Source: Clostridia bacterium (lineage in GTDB: Bacteria > Bacillota > Clostridia > Christensenellales > Borkfalkiaceae). From it: a DNA stretch of 64,000 nt. Made by a program: the position numbers and the translations under genes. The stretch lies in the NCBI GenBank assembly GCA_900770945.1, contig CAAGME010000043.1, forward strand, positions 1 to 64,000. The letters are read 5' to 3'. The notes beneath the pieces are model-generated. The model made no database searches, was not told where the DNA came from, and saw nothing but the letters and a program-made list of their open reading frames with translations. Numbering within the stretch: position 1 is the stretch's first letter; each line of letters opens with the position of its first letter. Positions 32,920 to 39,538 of this stretch are shown here, piece after piece.

Positions 32920-33582
32920 TTAGTCGTTGACTGATTTTTCGGATTTGCCGTCTATGGCGTTCGATATAATGTAGAATACGGGAATAGAAACGAACATTAT
33001 CCACCACGGGTGCCAAAGCCCTTTGCTCATGCCTAAAAAGAGGTATACAAAGGTAACAAGGCACGGAAAATTGAACGGGGTCAGCTTTCTTTTGCGGACG
33101 CATTCGAATATCGAAATGAAAACGGGTATCGTAACGTATAACGTCCAGCTTACAATCCAACCGTTGAACATAAAGCCCCAGAGAAGCACCGCTACCGTCG
33201 TTAAAATACCGTACGCGCCGCAAACGGAATCTATCACGATATTGCGTTTGGTATAAGTCTTTTTGCCGTTTTCGTCCGTTTTCGGCGGCTCTTTCTCGCT
33301 TGCGCTTTCGCCGGATTCCGAATTTTCTTCGCTTGCGTAAGCCGGGGAGGCGGCTGCGCTTTTCTCGACTGTCGCCGCATCTTCGCCCGAGTCTTTTATG
33401 CCTACGATTTCGTCAATCGAAACGCCGTAAAGCTTTGCAAGGCGAATAAGATTATCCGTGTCCGGCAACGATTCGCCGCGCTCCCATTTGGATATCGCTT
33501 GTCTTGAAACGGCGAGCTTGTCGGCGAGTTCTTCTTGCGAAAGTCCTTTTTCCTTTCTTAATTTTATAAGGTTGTTCTGCAT
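32920..33582 (-). CDS. XRE-family regulator with C-terminal membrane helices
   Basis: 220 residues from the ATG at 33580-33582 (AAAAGGAGCGCGACATT before it). Residues 1-60 are an XRE HTH (NLIKLRKEKGLSQEELADKL ... RQAISKWERGESLPD). An acidic linker rich in Ser and Glu leads to three or four hydrophobic helices in the C-terminal half (GILTTVAVLLWGFMF; WTLYVTIPVFISIFE; LVTFVYLFLGM; WIMFVSIPVFYIIS). This HTH-plus-membrane layout is common in Firmicutes and suggests a regulator that senses membrane state. Monocistronic; no target was identified. Confidence 0.85.
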   Translation of the reverse strand: MQNNLIKLRKEKGLSQEELADKLAVSRQAISKWERGESLPDTDNLIRLAKLYGVSIDEIVGIKDSGEDAATVEKSAAASPAYASEENSESGESASEKEPPKTDENGKKTYTKRNIVIDSVCGAYGILTTVAVLLWGFMFNGWIVSWTLYVTIPVFISIFECVRKRKLTPFNFPCLVTFVYLFLGMSKGLWHPWWIMFVSIPVFYIISNAIDGKSEKSVND

Positions 33583-33972
33583 AATGTCGCGCTCCTTTTC
33601 GGTCGGGTTTTTGCCCGCCTTTTGTTTACGCCTATATTTTACACCGCTTGAAAAAATTTTACAAGCGATTTTTATAGAAAACAAGGTTGCGCGGCGGATA
33701 TATGCGTTTGCACAAGCGCAACTATAGGTTGCGCCTACGTTTTTTGCTGTGTGTATAACAATATTATATAACAGCGACAACTTTTTTTTGACGGGATAAT
33801 CGCGAATTGTTTTTTTTAATCATTTCTTCGGGCGGCTTAGTTGAAACCGAAATTTAAAACAAAAATACGGTAACCGTCAAGTTCTCTTTTAAACCGCCGT
33901 TTTTCGTTTTTCAAGAAGAAAAAATTATATTTTATCGTAAATTTTTCTCGGTTTTTACAAATCGAATTAAAA

Positions 33973-33989
33973 ATCGACAACATTCGACA
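33973..33989 (+). promoter_or_regulatory. Two tandem 0A-box-like sites upstream of spo0A
   Basis: ATCGACA (33973-33979) and TTCGACA (33983-33989), 10 bp apart. TTCGACA is the exact 0A-box core (complement TGTCGAA). Position about 30 bp before the -35 suggests autoregulation. The gap 33783-34085 otherwise contains only the inverted repeat and promoter below. Confidence 0.55.
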
Positions 33990-33991
33990 TA

Positions 33992-34016
33992 TTTTTGAAT
34001 AATTATCATTCAAAAA
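33992..34016. promoter_or_regulatory. Inverted repeat next to the spo0A -35
   Basis: TTTTTGAAT-AATTATC-ATTCAAAAA, perfect 9-bp arms, ending 3 bp before the -35. Candidate binding site for an unknown regulator of spo0A. Confidence 0.45.
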
Positions 34017-34019
34017 TAG

Positions 34020-34049
34020 TTGTAATTATTATTTCATTTGTGATATACT
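34020..34049 (+). promoter_or_regulatory. Promoter of spo0A
   Basis: TTGTAA (34020-34025), 18-nt spacer, TATACT (34044-34049). Confidence 0.55.
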
Positions 34050-34085
34050 ATTATAGAAATTTGATATAAGTAAGGAGTAAAAGAA

Positions 34086-34838
34086 ATGGAAAAGCATACT
34101 GTTTACGTACTGCAAGAAACCTTAGAGGCGGCGCAAAACCTTGCGAGCGACCTTGAAAAGGGCGGACTGAAGGTCGTGGGCGCGTCGCAGGACGGCGCGG
34201 AAACGCTCAGCGAGATTGAACGCCTCGCGCCCGAATTTTTGGTCACGGGGCTGATGTGTTATTCGCTCGACGGACTCGAAGTCGTTAAAAGGCTGAGGGG
34301 AGGGTTTACCAAAGTTCTCGTCGTGTCGGCGATAAACAGAGAGGAAATCGTTCGGGAAGCTATGGAGGCGGGCGCGTATTATTATATGATTAAGCCCGTC
34401 GAAAGCGATGTTATCGTGGAACGCGTAAACGACTTGTGCGGCGAGAGGAGAGGCTTGGGCGTGTGCAGGCAGAACGCCGTCGACGGAAGAAGCCTTGACG
34501 AAAAAATCAGCAAAATTTTTATTTCGGTCGGTATTCCTCCGCATATCCGCGGGTATTCGTACCTTCGCGAAGGCGTTAAGATGGCTGTAAAACGCCCGTC
34601 TATCATAAACAATATAACAAAAGAGCTGTATCCCGGCATCGGCGAAGTTTACGCAACTTCCGCGTCCAAGGTCGAAAGGGCTATTCGCCACGCGATAGAG
34701 GTTGCGTGGAACAGAGGGAGAACGGAATGTATAAATTCCGTGTTCGGCGTGCGTTCGTACGTCAGCAGCGAAAAGCCGACGAACGGCGAGTTTATCGCGC
34801 TCGTTGCCGACAAAATGATTCTTGAAGGAGCTATGTAG
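34086..34838 (+). CDS. spo0A: Spo0A-like sporulation master regulator with degenerate receiver
   Basis: 250 residues, AAGGAG before the ATG. The C-terminal domain (about 140-250) is clearly Spo0A: ISVGIPPHIRGYSYLREGVK, SIINNITKELYPGIG and RHAIEVAWNRGR, the DNA-recognition region. The N-terminal receiver keeps the fold, S81 and K103 (YMIKPV) but not the active site: aligned to Bacillus Spo0A, acid-pocket D10-D11 are Q10-E11 and the phosphoacceptor aspartate is G55 (FLVTGLMCYSLDGLEV versus VLVLDIIMPHLDGLAV). It probably cannot be phosphorylated in the usual way. Followed by the SPOCS/LysM spore gene; preceded by two 0A-like boxes. Confidence 0.9.
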   Translation: MEKHTVYVLQETLEAAQNLASDLEKGGLKVVGASQDGAETLSEIERLAPEFLVTGLMCYSLDGLEVVKRLRGGFTKVLVVSAINREEIVREAMEAGAYYYMIKPVESDVIVERVNDLCGERRGLGVCRQNAVDGRSLDEKISKIFISVGIPPHIRGYSYLREGVKMAVKRPSIINNITKELYPGIGEVYATSASKVERAIRHAIEVAWNRGRTECINSVFGVRSYVSSEKPTNGEFIALVADKMILEGAM

Positions 34839-34850
34839 TAAGTCGCCCAA

Positions 34851-34890
34851 ACGGCGCAATAGCGGCACATTTTGCCACTGCGTGCGCCGT
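34851..34890 (+). terminator. Long hairpin after spo0A
   Basis: ACGGCGCA (34851-34858) pairs with TGCGCCGT (34883-34890), with an inner GGCA/TGCC stem. No T-run; probably ends or stabilises the spo0A mRNA. Confidence 0.5.
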
Positions 34891-34976
34891 CGCCCTTAGT
34901 TACGTACGTTTGAAGAACAGAAAGGGGTTTATGGATAAGGAATAAAAACTCTGCGTTCTATTCTTTACGGTTTTCG

Positions 34977-34984
34977 CATACATT
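34977..34984 (+). promoter_or_regulatory. Possible sigma-E type -10 element before sipL
   Basis: CATACATT matches the sporulation sigma-E -10 pattern (CATACANT), 24 nt before the sipL ATG. The -35 region (around 34957-34963) is a poor match, so this is tentative; SipL genes are known to be sigma-E controlled. Confidence 0.3.
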
Positions 34985-35008
34985 ACGATAAAGAGGAAAC
35001 GAAAAGTA

Positions 35009-36469
35009 ATGCAAGGCGAGTACAAAAACCTTAAAATTTTAAAGAGAACTCAAACGGAAAAAAGCGGCGAAGTAATTTGCGGGCTTAACCTTACCGCGGA
35101 CGGAAGCGTAACCGTTTTATCTGAGGACGCGAGAATCGGCGAAACGTTTGCCGATATCGAGTCGGGCGGAATAGTTTACGGCGGCATAGCAACGGCAAAC
35201 TGCATATATTCGGGGGACGGTCCCGACCTTAGAGAAGCCGCGACTAAGTTTTCTTTCCGTTTGCCGACGGAAGAAACCGCCGAAAATGCGACGGTTAGCT
35301 ATCGCGTTACGGGCGCGGAAGTCAGGGAAGAGGGCGGAATGCTTTCGATTGCCGTATCTTTTACGGCGATTATCACGTATTTTGTCGCTACGGAAGAAAA
35401 AGCTCTTGTCGGGATAGACGCGCTTACCAAAAAGGAAAACGCAACCTTTGACGAGGCGATTTTCGCTCGCGGCAAAACCGAAGCGGAAGACGAGTTCGAA
35501 GCAAAGAAAATAAAGAAAATACTTGCCTCGTCCGCGCGGTCGTATGTTACCGGCGCGCAATGCGGGCAAGGCGTTATAATCGTCGACGGTTCCGTTGTCG
35601 TCGGTCTTGTCGTTCTGCTCGGCGGCGAACATGGCGAAATCGAAAGAATTACGCGAATTATTCCTTTCCGTTACGAACTCGATTGCGAGGGCGCGGACGT
35701 AAGTATGTCGTGTTACGCTTTAACCGTTGTCGACAAGGTTTCCGCGCGCGCCGAGGTTGATGAGGAAAGGGATAAGTCTTCCGTTTCGCTCGTGGTTGAA
35801 GTTAGCGTTACGGGCGGCGCGTATATAACGGAAAACTTTGAATACGTTGCCGACGCATATTCTCCCGACTGTGATATTTCTATCGAAAGAAAGGAAGTTA
35901 AAAAGGAAGTCTTTACGGGCTTTTACACGGGCAGCGAAAGGGTAGGCGGCAAAGCTGAGTGCCTTGTTCCGGAGTATTCGCGGTTTATCGCCGTTTCGTG
36001 CGAAAGGGCAGAGCTTTCCGACGTTTCTTACGGAGCTGAGATAAAAGCGGAGGGGGTAATCCGAGGCGACGCGCTTTTTATAGACGGCGAAAACGAGCTT
36101 AAATCCGTTCCGTTCGCCTTACCGTTCGCTTTCGATATTCCTTTTGAAGGAAAAGCATACGGGTTCACGGTCGAAACGGAAGATATTTCGTGCAGATTGA
36201 GAAACGGCAGGCTTGAAGTTGACGGAACGCTGAAAACGTGTTATTATACTATCGACGAAATAATTTTCCCGATAATCGTTTCCGCGGAAGCGGGCGAAGA
36301 AAAAGAGGCGAAAAGCGGCGTTATAAGCGTTTACGTCGGAGAAGAGGGCGATACCGAATGGGACGCGGTCAAAGCTCTCGGAGAGGACGCCGAAAAGCTC
36401 AAAGAACTCAACCCGTCGCTTTCTTTTCCGCTTGTCGGAGGAGAGAAAATCATTTCGTACAAAGAATAA
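35009..36469 (+). CDS. sipL: SipL-like spore morphogenesis protein (DUF3794/SPOCS and LysM)
   Basis: 486 residues, AAAGAGGAAACGAAAAGTA before the ATG. It contains SPOCS (DUF3794)-type beta segments, clearest in the C-terminal half (KEVFTGFYTGSERVGGKAEC; AVSCERAELSDVSYGAEI; GVIRGDALFIDGENE), and a C-terminal LysM-like motif (ISVYVGEEGDTEWDAVKALG ... LKELNPSL ... GEKIISY). SipL binds SpoIVA and tethers the spore coat to the forespore in Clostridia. Location just after spo0A and before ispE supports a sporulation role. The N-terminal third is divergent. Confidence 0.8.
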   Translation: MQGEYKNLKILKRTQTEKSGEVICGLNLTADGSVTVLSEDARIGETFADIESGGIVYGGIATANCIYSGDGPDLREAATKFSFRLPTEETAENATVSYRVTGAEVREEGGMLSIAVSFTAIITYFVATEEKALVGIDALTKKENATFDEAIFARGKTEAEDEFEAKKIKKILASSARSYVTGAQCGQGVIIVDGSVVVGLVVLLGGEHGEIERITRIIPFRYELDCEGADVSMSCYALTVVDKVSARAEVDEERDKSSVSLVVEVSVTGGAYITENFEYVADAYSPDCDISIERKEVKKEVFTGFYTGSERVGGKAECLVPEYSRFIAVSCERAELSDVSYGAEIKAEGVIRGDALFIDGENELKSVPFALPFAFDIPFEGKAYGFTVETEDISCRLRNGRLEVDGTLKTCYYTIDEIIFPIIVSAEAGEEKEAKSGVISVYVGEEGDTEWDAVKALGEDAEKLKELNPSLSFPLVGGEKIISYKE

Positions 36470-36499
36470 ACGCCGCAAAAAAGCGGCGCGAGGTAACGC

Positions 36500-37414
36500 A
36501 TGAGAACTTGCCGCGTAAAGGCTTACGCAAAAGTCAATCTTTTTTTGGATATTGTGGGGACGAATAACGGTTATCACGACCTCGATACCGTAGTCGTCAC
36601 CGTAAACGTGTTCGATAACGTGTCCGTCACCCGTCGAAAGGACGATAAAATCGTTCTGAAAACGGGCGGCGGGCTTTACTTTGTCCGCGACAACGAGGAC
36701 AACAACGCCTATAAGGCGGCAAAAGCCTTTTGCGACGCTTTCAACACGAACGGGGTGGACATCTCGATAAGCAAAAATATCCCCGTGGGGAGCGGGCTGG
36801 GCGGCTCCTCCGCCGATATCGCGGGGGTTTTGAAAGCAATGAAAAAGCTTTACGGAATAGAGGAAGATATCAAGCCGCTTGCCGACTCTCTCGGCAGCGA
36901 TTCGGGGTATCTTCTTGCCGGCGGGTACGCTCGGCTCTTAGGTCGCGGCGACAAGGTCGAGCCGCTCGATATAGACAAAAAATTGTATATTCTCGTCGCT
37001 CCGTCCAAAGGCGGGTGCAATACGAGAGAATGCTTCAAGGAATACGACTCGTCCCCCTTATCTCCCGTCGCAGGCGGAGCGGACAGGCTTATCGAAAACT
37101 TAAAAAGCAACAAGGTTGTCGGCTCCGATTTTTATAACGCGCTTTACCCTGCCGCGTGCCGGGTCAACGATAGAATTTTAAGCGTTTACGAACTTATAGC
37201 CTCACTTTCTCCGTCGGCGGCGTTCATGAGCGGAAGCGGAAGTTCGGTCTGCGCAATCTTCGAAACGCCGGAACTTTGCTATTGGGCTTTAGAAAAAGTC
37301 CGTAAGTTAAGCCGCTACGCATTCGTGACGGAAACGCTTTCTTCGGGCGAATTAAAGCCTTTGCCGTTTTTCCGCCGTTCCTTATATTCGTTGACGGACG
37401 CGGACGACGATTGA
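36500..37414 (+). CDS. ispE: 4-diphosphocytidyl-2-C-methyl-D-erythritol kinase
   Basis: 304 residues, GCGAGGTAACGC before the ATG. GHMP-kinase motifs: VKAYAKVNLFLDIVG at the N-terminus, the ATP loop IPVGSGLGGSSADIAG and the C-terminal MSGSGSSVCAIF. The enzyme phosphorylates CDP-methylerythritol in the MEP isoprenoid pathway. It lies 30 nt after sipL and is probably co-transcribed. In many Firmicutes ispE is beside veg, which here is at 20 kb. Confidence 0.95.
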   Translation: MRTCRVKAYAKVNLFLDIVGTNNGYHDLDTVVVTVNVFDNVSVTRRKDDKIVLKTGGGLYFVRDNEDNNAYKAAKAFCDAFNTNGVDISISKNIPVGSGLGGSSADIAGVLKAMKKLYGIEEDIKPLADSLGSDSGYLLAGGYARLLGRGDKVEPLDIDKKLYILVAPSKGGCNTRECFKEYDSSPLSPVAGGADRLIENLKSNKVVGSDFYNALYPAACRVNDRILSVYELIASLSPSAAFMSGSGSSVCAIFETPELCYWALEKVRKLSRYAFVTETLSSGELKPLPFFRRSLYSLTDADDD

Positions 37415-37517
37415 GAAATCACAGCTAAGTTCTTTCTGCTTCCGTAATGGCGGAGGGGAAAACGGAAAGGATTGCATTTTTCATCACTAATTATTTATGC
37501 GGCATTGCGGGGTGTAT

Positions 37518-38279
37518 ATGAGAGATATTATTTTAGAAAAATTAAAAGAGATAGAGGAACGCGAAAGCGTAAAAATTCTGCACTGCGTGGAGTCCGGAAG
37601 CAGAGCATGGGGTTTCGCTTCCCCCGATAGCGACTTTGACGTGCGTTTTATTTACGTCAGAAGTGAGGAATTTTATCTGCGTTTGGACAAAACGCGGGAC
37701 GTTATCGAATGGCAACTTGACGACACTCTCGACATAAACGGCTGGGATATCCAAAAGGCATTGCGTCTTTTGTACACGTCCAACCCTACGCTGTTCGAAT
37801 GGAATTCTTCGCCGATAGTCTATAAAACGACGGAAGAATGGAAAAAAATTTCCGCCGTCATAAACGACTACTTCGTTGCGCGCGCGGGGCTTTATCACTA
37901 TTTAAGCACGGCGAAAGGCAATTACAGGGAGTATCTGAAAGGCGAGACGGTAAAACTAAAAAAATATTTTTACGTTTTGCGCCCGCTTTTGGCGTGCAAG
38001 TGGATTCTCGCCGAATTTACTCCCCCGCCGATGCTTTTCAAAACGCTTATGGACAAGTACTTAGACGAGAGTATAAAGGACGACGTCTTAAAACTGCTTG
38101 ACTTAAAAACGAACTTCCCGGAAATTGCCGAAGGTCCGCGCTTTGACAAAGTCAACGCTTACATAGAAGAGAATATGATGAAAATAGAAGAGCAAATAAA
38201 AACGCTCCCTTCTAAGCACGAAAAAAGTTGGTCGAAGTTAAACTCTTTTTTCGTCGATTTACTTAAAAGTAGTGATTAG
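37518..38279 (+). CDS. Predicted nucleotidyltransferase (COG3541/YcgL-like)
   Basis: 253 residues from the ATG at 37518 (GCGGGGTGTAT upstream; an ATG seven codons earlier is also possible). The nucleotidyltransferase motif is ESGSRAWGFASPDSDFDVRF (G-S...D-x-D), with further segments INGWDIQKALRLLYTSNPTL and LRPLLACKWI. It resembles the COG3541 family of stand-alone nucleotidyltransferases of unknown target. No HEPN/MNT partner is adjacent. Ends at repeat copy 7. Confidence 0.82.
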   Translation: MRDIILEKLKEIEERESVKILHCVESGSRAWGFASPDSDFDVRFIYVRSEEFYLRLDKTRDVIEWQLDDTLDINGWDIQKALRLLYTSNPTLFEWNSSPIVYKTTEEWKKISAVINDYFVARAGLYHYLSTAKGNYREYLKGETVKLKKYFYVLRPLLACKWILAEFTPPPMLFKTLMDKYLDESIKDDVLKLLDLKTNFPEIAEGPRFDKVNAYIEENMMKIEEQIKTLPSKHEKSWSKLNSFFVDLLKSSD

Positions 38280-38304
38280 GAATGCAATCCCTAACTCAAA
38301 AGTC

Positions 38305-38322
38305 GCGCTATAACGCGATTAA
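38305..38322 (+). repeat. Intergenic 3'-UTR repeat, copy 7 (variant)
   Basis: GCGCTATAACGCGATTAA; GT is replaced by CG, making TCGCG-CTATAA-CGCGA a perfect small hairpin. It lies 26 nt after the stop and 26 nt before a terminator. Confidence 0.7.
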
Positions 38323-38347
38323 AACAATAATTCGGTATAAAAAACAC

Positions 38348-38378
38348 ATATCCGCGGTGGAAAAACCACCGCGGATAT
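38348..38378. terminator. Bidirectional terminator
   Basis: ATATCCGCGGTGG-AAAAA-CCACCGCGGATAT, 13-bp perfect stem between converging genes; the minus-strand side runs into TTTTTT. Confidence 0.85.
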
Positions 38379-38389
38379 TCTCCGTATAT

Positions 38390-39349
38390 TCACTTTTTTT
38401 CGTTTAGTGCCGAAAGGGCGGCGGCGAGGACGGAAAGAGAAGACGCGCGCCCGAGAATGAATTCCGTGCTGCTCTCTTTTTTTGTGACCTCTATAACCGA
38501 TGAGGCGACGTGAACGGGGCGTTTGCGATATTCGTTGGGCGGACAGCCGAAATAGCGGCGGAAAACATGCGCCATGTACTTTGCGTCGGCAAAGCCCGAA
38601 TAGTTTGCGACTTCCGAAACGGTGAGCGAATCGTCCGTCAAAAGGCGGATAGCCGCTTCGAGCCGAACGTTGTTTATATATTTTTGAAATGTAACGCCTA
38701 TATAGTTAGTGAAAAATTGCGAAACGTAATTTGCGGAAAGGTTTTCTTCGGCGGCAATGTCTTCGAGCGTTACTTTGTACCGATAATTTTTGTCTATGTA
38801 TTCGGCTATTCTCGTAATTCTGCCGATGATTTTGGTGTGTTCGAGGTATTCTTGCTCGGTAAAGCGCGTGTAGGCAAGATTGCCTAAGAAAAACGCAAGT
38901 ATTCCGACAAGCTTATATATAACGATTATCCCTTCGTTTTCGTTTGAAAGAGAGAAGTATTCTATCGCGAGGGAGAGTAAAACTTTTCTTAATTCGTCGG
39001 CTTTTTCTTTTTTTAAAACGTCGGTTATAAGAGTGTCCGAAAAGACGGTGGTTTTTAGCCCCGAAAGATATTCTTGCAAAAAGTTGCGTGAAACCTGCAC
39101 GATCAAAAACCTTGCGCCCGCGCGCGATTCCGACAAGATGTCATGCACCTGATGCGGGCTTATAAGCGCGATATCTCCGCTTTTCATCCTATATTTTTTG
39201 CCTTTTACGGATATCGCCGCATCACCCGATAAGCAAAGAAGAATTTCAAAAGCGTTGTGCGTGTGGAAAGTTCTGTACACGATATCGTTCACCAAAATTT
39301 TTACGTGACGTATTTTTTCAAAGGAAATATGTTCTATTTTTTCGTTCAT
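38390..39349 (-). CDS. AraC-family transcriptional regulator
   Basis: 319 residues with GGGAGGGCGAAAG before the ATG. The N-terminal half is a cupin sugar-sensing domain (HTHNAFEILLCLSGDAAISV ... GDIALISPHQVHDI). The C-terminal AraC DNA-binding domain has two HTHs: KVTLEDIAAEENLSANYVSQ and LTVSEVANYSGFADAKYMAH, then FRRYFGCPPNEYRK. A 35-residue extra tail follows. It is divergent from the second GH3 gene and so probably activates the xylan-use cluster when its sugar ligand is bound. Confidence 0.92.
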   Translation of the reverse strand: MNEKIEHISFEKIRHVKILVNDIVYRTFHTHNAFEILLCLSGDAAISVKGKKYRMKSGDIALISPHQVHDILSESRAGARFLIVQVSRNFLQEYLSGLKTTVFSDTLITDVLKKEKADELRKVLLSLAIEYFSLSNENEGIIVIYKLVGILAFFLGNLAYTRFTEQEYLEHTKIIGRITRIAEYIDKNYRYKVTLEDIAAEENLSANYVSQFFTNYIGVTFQKYINNVRLEAAIRLLTDDSLTVSEVANYSGFADAKYMAHVFRRYFGCPPNEYRKRPVHVASSVIEVTKKESSTEFILGRASSLSVLAAALSALNEKK

Positions 39350-39368
39350 CTTTCGCCCTCCCGAGTCT

Positions 39369-39397
39369 ATTTTACACTAAGCGGAAAGAAAAATCAA
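39369..39397 (-). promoter_or_regulatory. Promoter of the AraC gene
   Basis: Minus strand: TTGATT (39392-39397), 17-nt spacer, TAAAAT (39369-39374). Confidence 0.6.
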
Positions 39398-39458
39398 TAC
39401 CTTTGTAAAAATTTTTTTAAATTCGAAAGAAAATTATACCGCCACCTAAAGATTCGCC

Positions 39459-39488
39459 TTGAATATAGGGGCGCTCGAAGAGTATAAT
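39459..39488 (+). promoter_or_regulatory. Promoter of the second GH3 operon
   Basis: TTGAAT (39459-39464), 18-nt spacer, TATAAT (39483-39488). Confidence 0.65.
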
Positions 39489-39538
39489 ATAAACACAAAG
39501 GGCAGCGCGCGCCCAAAAAAACAAGAGGGAGAACCTTA

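Noticed and set aside
1504..38322. Interpretation of the intergenic repeats as integron attC sites
   Set aside because: No GTTRRRY core, no long imperfect palindrome, no integron integrase, and neighbouring genes are ordinary chromosomal genes.
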